In this document: one piece after another, positions 17,021 to 25,446 of the stretch
Layout: every line of letters begins with the position of its first letter
Position numbering within the stretch: the stretch's first letter is position 1
NCBI GenBank assembly: GCA_022562915.1
Contig: JADFOJ010000034.1
Coordinates: 1-35,405 of the forward strand
Source of the DNA: Planctomycetota bacterium
GTDB taxonomy: Bacteria; Planctomycetota; Phycisphaerae; Phycisphaerales; SM1A02
Reading direction: 5' to 3'
Length of the DNA stretch: 35,405 bases
Program-made: the position numbers and the translations under genes
The notes under the pieces: model-generated
What the model was told of the DNA's origin: nothing
Databases searched by the model: none
The model's input: the letters and a program-made list of their open reading frames with translations, nothing else

Positions 17021-19175
17021 ACGTCCAGACCACCTTGCCGATGACCTCCGTGGAGGTCGTGGCGAAGGTGTCGTCCGTGTCGAAGGCCTGGTTGACGACG
17101 AAGAACATCTCGTTCCCGGGCTCGATGATCCAGCGGACCCGGCTGTTGAGGCCCAGCGTCTCGGAGGTGTTGTCCCACTGGATGAAGTTGGTCCACGAGA
17201 CGTCGGTCGAGAACAGCACGTCGGCGCGGGCGCGGGCGATCTGGACGATGAAGTTGCCGCCCGGAAGATCCACGCCGTTGCGCTCCCACTCCAGGCTGCC
17301 GAAAAAGTTCGGCGTCGGCCGCCACTGCACGGCGAGGATCGTGTCCAGCCGGTTGCCGTCGAAGAACTCGCCGAACTCTACCTCGCCGCGGAGGCTCAAC
17401 GGCCGGCCGTCGGCGGTCTCGGCCTCGGCGCGAAGACGCGTGAACCGGTAGTCGCCGGGTGCGACCACCACGCCCGGCCGGATCTCAAAGGGATCCGTGA
17501 GCACCTCCCGGTTGAGCAGGACCTCCAGGCTCATGTCGTCGCCGGCGTTCGAGGTGATCTCCGCCAGCCGCAGTGTGATGTCCTGGGTCTCGATGGAGTC
17601 TCGCAGGTCCGTGATGACGATCGCTCTCACGCCGGCGTCGATCGTGCGGATCCACGAACCGGTCGGGCGCCACCGGTACCGCCAGGTGCCGAAGTACTCG
17701 CGGATGCCCTTGCGCGGCACGAAGCCAAGCGCCGCGTTGAAGCGGTCGCCGATCTCGCTCACGCTGACCTGCCAGTCGATCGTGTCGTTGGGGTAGCTGA
17801 GCTTGAGACCCCATGCAGTATCCTCGCCGACGGCGCCGGAGGTGTCGCTGTAGAGGAACCACGCGTGGCCCTCGACGACCTTGTTGCCGAAGACCGTGCT
17901 GGAGCGAAAGTTGAAGTCGGGGCCGGCGACGACGTTGTCGCCGTTGGTGACGGGATCGCCGATGGTCGTGATCATGCCCACCGACGACTCGTCGAGCACG
18001 TTCAGCGAGAGCCGGGCGATCGAGAGCAGCTTCCTGTCGACCTCTCCCGCGGAACCCATGTACGTGCTGAGCACACCGATGTTCAGCGGTCCGGTGCGCC
18101 CGGTGAGCTTCACACCGGCAATGATGCGGACCGGCTGCCCCGACGAATCCAGGCCGATCCGGCGGGACTGGAATGGCAGCGGGTTCCTCCGGATGCCGCC
18201 GAAGGCGAAGATCCCCTCGTCCTGGAGGAAGAAGTCGCGCTTCTCCGGAAAGAACAACGGGAAGCGGGTGAGGTTCACGAGGCGCTCATCGACCTCGGTC
18301 TCGGCGAAGTCCGTGTTGAAGGTCAGGGTGAGGGTCATGTCGGTGGTCAGCTTGTAGAAGAGATCCATGCCCGCCTCGAGGTCCACGGAGTCGCCGCCGG
18401 CGTCGTGCCTGGGCGCGATCTTGGCGTACGGCTTGACGTCGAGGCCGACGCCCTGGTTGATGTTCTCGATGCCCTGGAGCACCCCGGCGTCGGCGATCGA
18501 CGCCAGTTGCTTGTTCTGCTGCGGGGCGGACCATCGGCTCTTCTCGTTGGTGCGGCGCACGGTCCGCTGGATGTTGAAGCTCCATCGCGTGGTCCTGGGA
18601 TTGAAGGAGATCGTCTTGAAGGGGATCGCGATCTCCGCGGTCCAGCCCGTGTCGTCGCGCGTCGCCCTGGCGTACCAGATGCCGTCCCAGTCCTCGCGTA
18701 TGTCGTCGTTGTCGACGACGAGCCCGTCAACCTTGGAGCCCAGCGGATTGACGGCGAAGAAGAAACCGTTGCGGCGGTCGAAGAACGGATCGATGACCAG
18801 CTCGATGCGGTCATCGGAGTCCAGCGACGCGTCGCGCCGCAGTTGCTTGGCGATGATGCGCTGCGACTCGCTGTCAGTGCAGCGCACCCCGAAATAGATG
18901 GCGTCCTGGTCGTAGAGAATGCGGATCTCCGTCGGCTGTGTCGGTTCGGCGTCCTCGATCGGCTCGAACTGGCGGAGGTTCTCGATCACCGCGGCCTCGG
19001 CCCAGACGGCGTCGTCGAGGACGCCGTCGATGATCGGGGGCGTGTCCGTGCGCGTGATCGTCAGCGTCGGGTGGCTCTCCGGCGACGGCAGGGGCTCCGG
19101 CGGGCCGGGCTGTCCTGCCGCCATGCGGCACAGCGCGAGGACCAGCCAACCCGCCGTGAGAATCACACGCCCCAT
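17010..19175 (-). CDS. DUF5916 outer-membrane protein with CBM9-like domain
   Basis: A 721-residue exported protein. The signal peptide ([21 protein letters not shown]) is followed by a CBM9-like beta-sandwich, recognised by [16 protein letters not shown] and, later, [14 protein letters not shown] and [20 protein letters not shown]. From about residue 215 the DUF5916 region begins ([35 protein letters not shown]), continuing in alternating amphipathic strands to a terminal Phe (VVWTFRF), as expected for an outer-membrane beta barrel. Family members are often near carbohydrate or peptide uptake genes, but the ligand here is unknown. ATG 19175 has AAAGGG five bases upstream. Two GTG codons just before it are less likely. 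A possible promoter is TTCTCA (19254-19249) and TACAGT (19230-19225). Confidence 0.88.
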   Translation of the reverse strand: MGRVILTAGWLVLALCRMAAGQPGPPEPLPSPESHPTLTITRTDTPPIIDGVLDDAVWAEAAVIENLRQFEPIEDAEPTQPTEIRILYDQDAIYFGVRCTDSESQRIIAKQLRRDASLDSDDRIELVIDPFFDRRNGFFFAVNPLGSKVDGLVVDNDDIREDWDGIWYARATRDDTGWTAEIAIPFKTISFNPRTTRWSFNIQRTVRRTNEKSRWSAPQQNKQLASIADAGVLQGIENINQGVGLDVKPYAKIAPRHDAGGDSVDLEAGMDLFYKLTTDMTLTLTFNTDFAETEVDERLVNLTRFPLFFPEKRDFFLQDEGIFAFGGIRRNPLPFQSRRIGLDSSGQPVRIIAGVKLTGRTGPLNIGVLSTYMGSAGEVDRKLLSIARLSLNVLDESSVGMITTIGDPVTNGDNVVAGPDFNFRSSTVFGNKVVEGHAWFLYSDTSGAVGEDTAWGLKLSYPNDTIDWQVSVSEIGDRFNAALGFVPRKGIREYFGTWRYRWRPTGSWIRTIDAGVRAIVITDLRDSIETQDITLRLAEITSNAGDDMSLEVLLNREVLTDPFEIRPGVVVAPGDYRFTRLRAEAETADGRPLSLRGEVEFGEFFDGNRLDTILAVQWRPTPNFFGSLEWERNGVDLPGGNFIVQIARARADVLFSTDVSWTNFIQWDNTSETLGLNSRVRWIIEPGNEMFFVVNQAFDTDDTFATTSTEVIGKVVWTFRF

Positions 19176-19266
19176 CACCACCCTTTCGTCGACACCTGCG
19201 CCGGATCCGGACGATCAGGACACCACTGTAGGCAAACGACCGTGCACCTGAGAAGCGAAAAGCAGC

Positions 19267-19272
19267 TAAGCT
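19267..19272 (+). promoter_or_regulatory. Putative -10 box, oxidoreductase gene
   Basis: TAAGCT lies nine bases upstream of the ATG at 19281, so the start of transcription would be almost at the start codon. No convincing -35 box or Shine-Dalgarno sequence was seen. Confidence 0.3.
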
Positions 19273-19280
19273 CGCCTCCC

Positions 19281-20312
19281 ATGCGAGCCGTGGTGATCTC
19301 ACAGCAGGGCATGCCCGTCGCGGCGAACGTCCACCTCGTGGCTGACCAGCCGGAGCCGGAGGCCGGGCCGCACGAGGTACTCGTCCGGACGGAGGCGAGC
19401 GCGCTGAACCACCTCGACCTGTGGATCGGGCGCGGCCTGCCCGACCTCAACACGCCGTACCCCTGGGTCGGCGGCTCCGACGGCTGCGGCGTGGTCGAGG
19501 CGGTCGGCGAAGGCGCCGCCGAGTCGTGGATCGGCCGCCGCGTCGTACTCAACGCGGCGATGCCCCTGCCTCACGAGCCGCTGCCCGGCATCGCCGAGAC
19601 GCTGTCGGACCTGCGCATGATCGGCGAGCACGTCCCCGGCACCCACGCCGAGAAGTTCGTCGCCCCTGCCGCCAATATCCTGGACGTCGGCGACGCCGAC
19701 CCGGTCAAGGCGGCGGCCTTCGCGCTGGTGCACCTCACGGCGTGGCGGATGCTCGTGACCCGCGCGAGGCTCACGGCCGGGCAGCAGGTCCTGATCACGG
19801 GAATCGGCGGAGGTGTGGCGCTGGCGCTGCTGGGTATCTGCCTGCATCACGGCTGCACGACCTTCGTCACCAGCCGCCACCAGTGGAAGCTCGACAAGGC
19901 GCTTCAACTGGGCGCCGACCACGGGATCCTCGATCGCGGCGAGGACTTCTCGCGGGAGATCCGCACATTGACCGGCAATCGCGGCGTCGACGTGTGCGCC
20001 GACTCCGTCGGCAAGGCGATCCACCTGTCATGCATCAAGTCACTCGCCCGCGGCGGCACCTTCGTCACCTGCGGGACGACGACCGGGCCTGACGCGGTCA
20101 CGGATCTCGCGCGCCTGTTCTGGAACCAGCTCACCTTCGCCGGCTCGACGATGGGCGATATGAACGAGTTCCGCGCGGTCGTCAGCCTGTTTACCAGCGG
20201 CGCGCTGGAACCGGTCGTCGACACCGTCTGCGACGCGGCAGACGCCGCCAAGGCGTACGAACGGCTGGAGTCGGGCGAGCAGTTCGGCAAGGTCGTCATT
20301 CGCTGGGGCTGA
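19281..20312 (+). CDS. MDR-family zinc-type alcohol dehydrogenase-like oxidoreductase
   Basis: A 343-residue NAD(P)-dependent medium-chain dehydrogenase. The GroES-like N-terminal domain has HEVLVRTEASALNHLDLWIG and GSDGCGVVEAVGEG. The Rossmann domain has GQQVLITGIGGGVALALL and later GVDVCADSVGKA and GGTFVTCGTTTG. The closing VVDTVCDAADAAKAYERLES and FGKVVIRW are typical. The conserved GEHVPGTHAEKFV block points to the subgroup annotated as zinc-binding dehydrogenase. However, the four-cysteine lobe that binds structural zinc just before it is replaced by MPLPHEPLPGIAETLSDLR. The substrate is unknown. Starts at ATG 19281; the frame runs open far upstream only as antisense to the neighbouring gene. 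A large palindrome follows eight bases after the stop. Confidence 0.9.
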   Translation: MRAVVISQQGMPVAANVHLVADQPEPEAGPHEVLVRTEASALNHLDLWIGRGLPDLNTPYPWVGGSDGCGVVEAVGEGAAESWIGRRVVLNAAMPLPHEPLPGIAETLSDLRMIGEHVPGTHAEKFVAPAANILDVGDADPVKAAAFALVHLTAWRMLVTRARLTAGQQVLITGIGGGVALALLGICLHHGCTTFVTSRHQWKLDKALQLGADHGILDRGEDFSREIRTLTGNRGVDVCADSVGKAIHLSCIKSLARGGTFVTCGTTTGPDAVTDLARLFWNQLTFAGSTMGDMNEFRAVVSLFTSGALEPVVDTVCDAADAAKAYERLESGEQFGKVVIRWG

Positions 20313-20319
20313 AACAGGG

Positions 20320-20431
20320 GGGTGGCACGGTCGACGGAGTTCGCCGCAGGCGGACGACGTCGCCCGTGGAGCGACACCCAACCACGGGCGAACTCGTCCG
20401 CCTGCGGCGGACTCGCTCGACCGTGCCACCC
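20320..20431. repeat. Large palindromic intergenic repeat
   Basis: Starts with GGGTGGCACGGTCGA and ends with CTCGACCGTGCCACCC. In between lie further inverted pairs (GCCGCAGGCGGAC with GTCCGCCTGCGGC, and CGCCCGTGG with CCACGGGCG). Almost the whole 112 bases can fold into one long hairpin. It begins eight bases after a stop codon and lies before the promoter of the next gene, so it may terminate the upstream transcript. Confidence 0.85.
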
Positions 20432-20443
20432 GCTCCGGAAGGA

Positions 20444-20473
20444 TTGGCCGCCGGCATCGTTGGAACTTAGAAT
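20444..20473 (+). promoter_or_regulatory. Putative promoter of the carboxylate-amine ligase gene
   Basis: TTGGCC (20444-20449), an 18-base spacer and TAGAAT (20468-20473). The leader to ATG 20496 would be about 16 bases, and no clear Shine-Dalgarno sequence is present. It starts 13 bases beyond the palindromic repeat. Confidence 0.45.
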
Positions 20474-20495
20474 GCCACGCATCCCGGACTGACCC

Positions 20496-21629
20496 ATGCC
20501 CTATACCTTCAAAGGCAATCCGACCCATACCCTCGGCGTGGAAGTCGAACTCCAGGTGGTCGATCGCGACACGCTGGCGCTGTCCAACTCGGTCCAGCAG
20601 ATCCTCGATCGAGTTCCCCGGCAGTGGCGGGACCAGATCAAGCCGGAACTCATGCAGAGCTACTGCGAGTTCAACACCGGGATCTGCCACACGGTCAAGG
20701 AGGTCGAGCACGACCTGGTCGAGAAGCTCCAGTGGGGTCAGAGCGTCGCCGAGGAACTGGGGCTCACGCTCGTCTGGGGCGGCACCCATCCCTTCAGCCC
20801 CTGGTCGGAGCAGCAATACAGCCCCGGCGAGCGGTACACGTGGCTGACGCAGGCGATGCGCGACATCACCCGGCGGCTGGTCGTCTTCGGCCTGCACGTG
20901 CACGTCGGCGTGAATTCCGGGGACAAGGCGATCCAGCTCTGCGACCGCCTGTTGCGACACCTTCCCACGTTGCTCGCACTCTCGGTGAACTCACCGATGT
21001 GGAACGGTCGCGACACCGGGCTGTCGTCGTACCGTTCAGGGGTCATGGAGGCCCTGCCGACGGCGGGCCTGCCGTACCACATGCGGAACTGGTCGGAGTA
21101 CGTGTGGCTGGTCGATCACCTCGTGGCCACCAACTTCATCCAGTCCATCCGCGAGATCTGGTGGGACGTCCGTCCTCACGCCGAGTTCGGCACGGTCGAG
21201 GTTCGCGTGATGGACATGCCGATGAACATGCAGCACCTTTCGGCACTGGTCGCGTTGACCCAGTCGCTCGTGGCGGGGATCTCCGAGCACATCGATCGCG
21301 GCGCGTATCTCGTCGACTGCCACCCGATGATCGCCAAGCAGAACAAGTGGCACGCCGCCCGCTTCGGCATGGACGCGTCGTTCGTGAACCCCGACACGAT
21401 GAAGGCCGTGTCGGCGGTGAACACGGTCCGCGCGTTATTGGACCGGTGCAGACCCTATGCCGAGCAACTCGGCTGCGCCACCGAGCTGGAGGGCATCAAC
21501 GATATCCTCGAGCACGGCACCGGGGCGAGCCGGCAGCGCGAGACCTTCCGGCGGACCGGCGACATGCGCGACGTGGTCAGGAACCTCATCGAGCATCAGC
21601 AGGCGGAGACCGGCGTGCGACCGGCGTGA
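20496..21629 (+). CDS. YbdK-type carboxylate-amine ligase (GCS2 family)
   Basis: A 377-residue cytoplasmic ligase of the glutamate-cysteine ligase 2 family, the usual length for YbdK. Diagnostic stretches are TLGVEVELQVVDRDTLALSN at the N-terminus, MQSYCEFNTGICHTV, GGTHPFSPWSEQQYSPGERY, FGLHVHVGVNSGDKAI, FGTVEVRVMDMPMN and KWHAARFGMDASFV. Family members show weak ATP-dependent gamma-glutamylcysteine ligase activity, but the true substrate is uncertain. The ATG at 20496 is the only sensible start. A promoter-like pair lies 22 bases upstream. The short repeat scar at 21634 begins five bases after the stop. Confidence 0.93.
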   Translation: MPYTFKGNPTHTLGVEVELQVVDRDTLALSNSVQQILDRVPRQWRDQIKPELMQSYCEFNTGICHTVKEVEHDLVEKLQWGQSVAEELGLTLVWGGTHPFSPWSEQQYSPGERYTWLTQAMRDITRRLVVFGLHVHVGVNSGDKAIQLCDRLLRHLPTLLALSVNSPMWNGRDTGLSSYRSGVMEALPTAGLPYHMRNWSEYVWLVDHLVATNFIQSIREIWWDVRPHAEFGTVEVRVMDMPMNMQHLSALVALTQSLVAGISEHIDRGAYLVDCHPMIAKQNKWHAARFGMDASFVNPDTMKAVSAVNTVRALLDRCRPYAEQLGCATELEGINDILEHGTGASRQRETFRRTGDMRDVVRNLIEHQQAETGVRPA

Positions 21630-21633
21630 TGCC

Positions 21634-21659
21634 GGGTGGCACGGTTGAGCGGGCCACCC
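21634..21659. repeat. Short repeat scar
   Basis: A 26-base block. Its first 20 bases match the left end of the MITE-like element at 7428 (GGGTGGCACGGTTGAGCGGG) and it then jumps straight to CCACCC. It looks like an element whose interior was lost. It begins five bases after the stop of the ligase gene. Confidence 0.65.
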
Positions 21660-21689
21660 GACCCGCTCGCCAACGCCGCCGCTGCGGGC

Positions 21690-21697
21690 TATAGAAT
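21690..21697 (+). promoter_or_regulatory. Putative -10 box of clpS
   Basis: TATAGAAT, a near-consensus -10, ends nine bases before the clpS ATG, so the leader would be only a few bases. No Shine-Dalgarno sequence and no good -35 box is seen. Confidence 0.45.
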
Positions 21698-21706
21698 ACG
21701 CCGGCC

Positions 21707-22000
21707 ATGAACGCTGGCACGTCCAAGTCCACGACCACGGCGCCCACCCGACCCCGGGCCGCGCGTCTGCCTCCCTGGCGTGTCCTGCTGCACAACGACG
21801 ACGTCAACGACATGCCCTACGTCGTGGAGGCGATCGTCACGCTGACGACGCTCAACCGTCACGCTGCAGTCGAATGCATGCTCGAGGCACACAAGAGGGG
21901 CCTCGCCCTGCTGCTGACCACCCATCGCGAGCACGCCGAACTCATCAGCGAGCAATTCCGCAGCAAGCGGCTCACGGTCACCATCGAGCCGGCGAACTGA
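21707..22000 (+). CDS. clpS: ATP-dependent Clp protease adaptor ClpS
   Basis: A 97-residue adaptor that delivers N-degron substrates to the ClpAP/ClpCP protease. After a Thr/Arg/Pro-rich flexible tail (residues 1-22) comes the conserved core: WRVLLHNDDVNDMPYVVEAI, with the Asn-Asp-Asp that reads the substrate N-terminus, then CMLEAHKRGLALLLTTHREH with the conserved His, and a final SKRLTVTIEPAN strand. The first residues of the hydrophobic pocket (D-M-P-Y-V-V) are close to the consensus. No clpA or clpC gene is in the window, so it is orphaned from its partner here. A near-consensus -10 sits nine bases before the ATG. Confidence 0.95.
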   Translation: MNAGTSKSTTTAPTRPRAARLPPWRVLLHNDDVNDMPYVVEAIVTLTTLNRHAAVECMLEAHKRGLALLLTTHREHAELISEQFRSKRLTVTIEPAN

Positions 22001-22025
22001 TCCCGCCAAACGACGGGTAAGTGTC

Positions 22026-22054
22026 TTGCAGATACTCCAGAGCACCCGTACAGT
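22026..22054 (+). promoter_or_regulatory. Putative promoter of the subtilase gene
   Basis: TTGCAG (22026-22031), a 17-base spacer and TACAGT (22049-22054). The predicted leader is about 47 bases and contains AAGGAG before the start codon. One of the best-spaced sigma-70-like pairs in the window. Confidence 0.5.
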
Positions 22055-22107
22055 GGTCGCTTGACCCCGCGCCCACGACCCTCGGCCGAGACAAGGAGAA
22101 AACCGTG

Positions 22108-24615
22108 ATGAAGAGACCGGCATCACCCGGAGCGAGCGTACTCGTGGCGATGATGGGCGGCCTGCTGGTGCCCGGGCTTTCCGTGAAGGCCGGGGATCTC
22201 GATCCCATCCTCCAGGACATCCTGCTCCAGACACCTGGTGACGAACTGGTGTCGGTGATCGTCAGCCTCCAGGATCGCGTCAACATCACGGCGCTGAACC
22301 ACGAGCTGAACGTTCAAGGTTCGCCTCTGGTCGTCCGTCACGAGGTGGTCGTGCGCGCGTTGCAGGAGAAGGCCGCCGCCACGCAGGGCAATCTCCAGCG
22401 GCACCTCGGCGAACTCCTCGGTCAAGGCAGGATCGACGGTTTTCGCGCCTACTGGATCGACAACGTTTTCCGGCTCGACGCGGTGCCCGGCGAGATCACG
22501 GCGATCGCCATGCGCCCCGACGTCGATCGGGTGTACTTCAACTACGAGATCGAGCTCATCGAGCCCGTCGCCGAGGTCCAGGACGCCGCGGCCGTCCCGG
22601 AGGGCAGCATCGAGCCGGGCGTGATCGCCGTGCGCGCACCGGAGGTGTGGGCACTGGGCATCACCGGCGAGGGTGTCGTGGTCGCGACGCTCGACACCGG
22701 TGTGGACGGATCGCACCCGGCCCTGGCGAGCCGCTGGCGCGGCCTCGACCCGGCGTACGCGGGCAACCCCGGCTGGGCGTGGTTCGACCCGGTGACCAAT
22801 ACGACCTTCCCGCAGTCCTTCGGCAGCAGCCACGGCACCCACACCATGGGCTCGGTGTGCGGTGGAGTGCCGGGCGACCAGGTCGGCGTGGCCCCGGGCG
22901 TGCAATGGATGCACGCCGCGGTCATCGACCGGGTGAGCATCGCGCAGACGATCACCGACGCGCTGCTCGCCTTCCAGTGGATGATCGATCCGGACGGGGA
23001 CCCGGCAACGAACTTCGACGTGCCCGACGTGTGCTCCAACTCGTGGGGCCTGCTCGATTCCCACGGCGTGCCGAGCTGCGACGAGTTCTTCTGGCCCGCG
23101 ATGGACGCGTGCGAAGCGGCGGGAATCGTCATGCTGTTCTCCGCCGGCAACGAGGGCACCGCCGGCCTGCGGCGCCCCGCCGACCGCGCCACCGACGAGT
23201 TCCGCAACCTCGCCGTGGCCTCGGTCAACGCGAACATTCCGTCGTTCCCGCTGTCGAGCTTCTCCTCGCAGGGACCGACCCAGTGCACGCCCGACGGCAC
23301 CAGCGCAATCAAGCCCGACATCGCGGCACCGGGCGAGGACGTCCGCTCGTCGGTTCCCGGCGGCGGGTACGGGGTCCTCAGCGGCACCTCGATGGCATCG
23401 CCGCACGTCAACGGCGTGGCGGCGCTCATGCGCCAGGCGAACCCCGACATCGCGGTGGATGACCTGAAGCAGATCATCTACAACACGGCGTTCGATCTTG
23501 GGATTCCTGGAGACGACAACCAGTACGGCTGGGGGATGATCGACGCCTTCGAAGCGGTGCAGCAGGCGATGACCGTCAGCCTGTTCTTCACCTTCCCCGA
23601 CGGCCGCCCCGACGTCATCGACCCCAATGGCGGCACGGTCGTCCGGATCGTCCTCACAGGCCAGGCGACCCCGGATCCCGACACGGCGACGCTGTTCGTG
23701 TCCACCGGCGGCGCGTTCACGCCCATCCCGATGATCGAGACGGCGCCTGGCGAGTTCGACGCGGTGTTCGCGGCCGTCGGCTGTCTGGCCGACGTCCAGT
23801 ACTACTTCAGCGTTGACGACGACTCCGGCACGACGATCGTCAACCCCTTCAACGCGCCGGACAATACGTACTCCGCAGAGGCGTTCTCCGGCACCATCAC
23901 GATGTTCCGCGACACCTTCGAGACCGACCTGGGCTGGACCGTCCAGGACGATGCCGGGCTGACCACCGGCACCTGGGAACGGGGTGTTCCCGTAGGCGGC
24001 GGCGATCGAGGTGATCCGGCCCAGGACGCCGACGGATCCGGGCAGTGCTACGTCACACAGAATATCGACGGCAACTTCGACATCGACGGCGGCACGACGA
24101 CGCTCACCTCGCCGACCATGGACGCCACTGATCCGGAAGGAAACCTCGGCTACTTCCGCTGGTACTCCAACTCGACAGGCAGCGACCCGAACAACGACAT
24201 CTTCGTGGTCGAGGTCTCCGACGACGACGGCGCGAGCTGGGTGAACCTCGAGACCGTCGGCCCCAGTGGACCGGGGGTCAGCGGCGGCTGGGTCGAGACG
24301 GAGTTCCTCATCGCGGACATCCCCGGCATCTCCAACACCAGCCAGTTCCGCGTGCGTTTCATCGCGTCGGACCTGGGCGCCGGCTCGATCGTCGAGGCAG
24401 GCGTGGACTTCGTGCGGATCTTCGCGCGGTTCTGCGACGCCGTCGGGTGCCCGGCGGACATCGACGGCGACGGCACGGTCGGGATCACCGACTTCCTCGC
24501 CCTGCTCGCGGCGTGGGGACCGAACCCCGGTCACCCGGCGGACCTCGACGGCGACGGCGTTGTCGGGATCCTCGACTTCCTCGATCTGCTCGCGGCGTGG
24601 GGGCCGTGTCCCTGA
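22108..24615 (+). CDS. Secreted subtilisin-like serine protease with dockerin repeats
   Basis: An 835-residue exported protease. The signal peptide covers about residues 1-28. A propeptide of the inhibitor I9 type follows (GDELVSVIVSLQDRVNIT, later DVDRVYFNYEIEL). The peptidase S8 domain has Asp196 (VATLDTGVDG), His242 (SSHGTHTMGS), oxyanion Asn348 (FSAGNEG) and Ser428 (SGTSMASPHVNG). Two beta-rich regions come next, the second (about 600-770) resembling a jelly-roll module seen after proteases (ending VEAGVDFVRIFARF). Two dockerin-like repeats close the protein (CPADIDGDGTVGITDFLALL, DLDGDGVVGILDFL, ending WGPCP). AAGGAG lies nine bases before ATG 22108; an adjacent GTG at 22105 is an alternative. 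The repeat element at 24649 lies between this stop and the convergent tmk stop. Confidence 0.93.
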   Translation: MKRPASPGASVLVAMMGGLLVPGLSVKAGDLDPILQDILLQTPGDELVSVIVSLQDRVNITALNHELNVQGSPLVVRHEVVVRALQEKAAATQGNLQRHLGELLGQGRIDGFRAYWIDNVFRLDAVPGEITAIAMRPDVDRVYFNYEIELIEPVAEVQDAAAVPEGSIEPGVIAVRAPEVWALGITGEGVVVATLDTGVDGSHPALASRWRGLDPAYAGNPGWAWFDPVTNTTFPQSFGSSHGTHTMGSVCGGVPGDQVGVAPGVQWMHAAVIDRVSIAQTITDALLAFQWMIDPDGDPATNFDVPDVCSNSWGLLDSHGVPSCDEFFWPAMDACEAAGIVMLFSAGNEGTAGLRRPADRATDEFRNLAVASVNANIPSFPLSSFSSQGPTQCTPDGTSAIKPDIAAPGEDVRSSVPGGGYGVLSGTSMASPHVNGVAALMRQANPDIAVDDLKQIIYNTAFDLGIPGDDNQYGWGMIDAFEAVQQAMTVSLFFTFPDGRPDVIDPNGGTVVRIVLTGQATPDPDTATLFVSTGGAFTPIPMIETAPGEFDAVFAAVGCLADVQYYFSVDDDSGTTIVNPFNAPDNTYSAEAFSGTITMFRDTFETDLGWTVQDDAGLTTGTWERGVPVGGGDRGDPAQDADGSGQCYVTQNIDGNFDIDGGTTTLTSPTMDATDPEGNLGYFRWYSNSTGSDPNNDIFVVEVSDDDGASWVNLETVGPSGPGVSGGWVETEFLIADIPGISNTSQFRVRFIASDLGAGSIVEAGVDFVRIFARFCDAVGCPADIDGDGTVGITDFLALLAAWGPNPGHPADLDGDGVVGILDFLDLLAAWGPCP

Positions 24616-24648
24616 TCTGAACGGCATTCGCCCCTGATCTCGGGTCTC

Positions 24649-24750
24649 GGGTGGCACGGTCGAGGCCGACGGCGAAGCCGGCGGACTCGCCCGTGGTTGG
24701 ACGTCGCACCACGGGCGAGCCCGCCTGCGGCGGACTCGACCGTGCCACCC
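24649..24750. repeat. Palindromic intergenic repeat between convergent genes
   Basis: Begins GGGTGGCACGGTCGAG and ends CTCGACCGTGCCACCC. Inner pairs include CGCCCGTGG/CCACGGGCG around GTTGGACGTCGCA. It lies 33 bases after the subtilase stop and 12 bases before the tmk stop, a location suited to a bidirectional terminator. No T-tract follows. Confidence 0.85.
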
Positions 24751-24762
24751 GGACTCTGACGC

Positions 24763-25398
24763 CTACCCGAAGCGTCGCTCCATACCGTCCAGCAGCGCCT
24801 CGAACACGGCGTCCTCGTTCGCCGAGGCGTCGATGACGAGGTACTTCTCCGGCTCGGCCCGGGCCTGCGCGAGGTAACCCTCGCGCACCCGGCGGTGAAA
24901 CTCCGCGCCCTTGCTCTCGACCCGATCGAGCTGCGGGTCGAGACGGGTCCCGGCGACGGCCTCGTCGACGTCGAAGACGACCGTCAGGTCCGGCCAGTGG
25001 CCACCGACCGCGACGTGCCCGACCTGGAGGATCTCATCCCGGTCCATGCCGTCGGCCGTGCCCTGGTAGGCGAGGGTGGACGAGATGAACCGGTCGGCGA
25101 GAACCAGGTCGCCCCGCTTCAGGGCCGGCCGGATGGTTTCCTCGATGAGCTGGGCGCGGCTGGCCATGTAGAGCATCATCTCGCATCGCAGGCTCATCGC
25201 CGTGTTCGCCGGATCCAGCAGCACCGCCCGGATCTGCTCGCCGATCGACGTGCCTCCCGGCTCCCGGACCTCGCACACCGCGATCCCGGCGGACCGGCAA
25301 TGCTCGGCAAACCGTGCGAACTGCGTGGTCTTGCCGGACCCGTCGGGCCCGTCGAACACGAGGAACCTGCCGCCAAGATGCCGGATCCACGGGGCCAT
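24763..25398 (-). CDS. tmk: Thymidylate kinase
   Basis: A 211-residue P-loop kinase converting dTMP to dTDP with ATP. The P-loop is FDGPDGSGKTTQ (residues 15-26). REPGGTSIGEQIR carries the family's base- and phosphate-binding segment, ADRFISSTLAYQG holds the DR[FYH] motif, and VVFDVDEAVAGTRLDPQLDR leads into the LID region. The length is normal. The open frame runs on to 26250, but the ATG at 25398 gives the standard N-terminus. A -10-like TAAGAT (25414-25409) lies just upstream on the minus strand, which would make the message nearly leaderless and overlaps the divergent promoter. Confidence 0.96.
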   Translation of the reverse strand: MAPWIRHLGGRFLVFDGPDGSGKTTQFARFAEHCRSAGIAVCEVREPGGTSIGEQIRAVLLDPANTAMSLRCEMMLYMASRAQLIEETIRPALKRGDLVLADRFISSTLAYQGTADGMDRDEILQVGHVAVGGHWPDLTVVFDVDEAVAGTRLDPQLDRVESKGAEFHRRVREGYLAQARAEPEKYLVIDASANEDAVFEALLDGMERRFG

Positions 25399-25408
25399 TG
25401 CCGCGACT

Positions 25409-25440
25409 ATCTTACGCGTTGACGCACACTGCGCTATCCT
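25409..25440. promoter_or_regulatory. Overlapping divergent promoters, tmk and zinc-ribbon gene
   Basis: The gap between the two start codons is 48 bases. Rightward: TTACGC (25412-25417), 17 bases, TATCCT (25435-25440), with transcription starting at about the ATG at 25447. Leftward: TAAGAT (25414-25409) just before the tmk ATG. The leftward -10 and rightward -35 overlap, so the two directions may compete for polymerase. Motif-based inference. Confidence 0.4.
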
Positions 25441-25446
25441 TACTGA

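Noticed and set aside
16995-19280. Very long plus-strand open frame antisense to the DUF5916 gene, in frame with the MDR gene
   Set aside because: It mirrors codon bias of the minus-strand gene; the translation is Arg/Val/Asp-rich without domains. Only the part from 19281 is coding.
22123-24657. 844-codon minus-strand frame antisense to the subtilase
   Set aside because: The subtilase catalytic motifs on the plus strand are decisive; the antisense translation has no recognisable domain and is a high-GC artefact.
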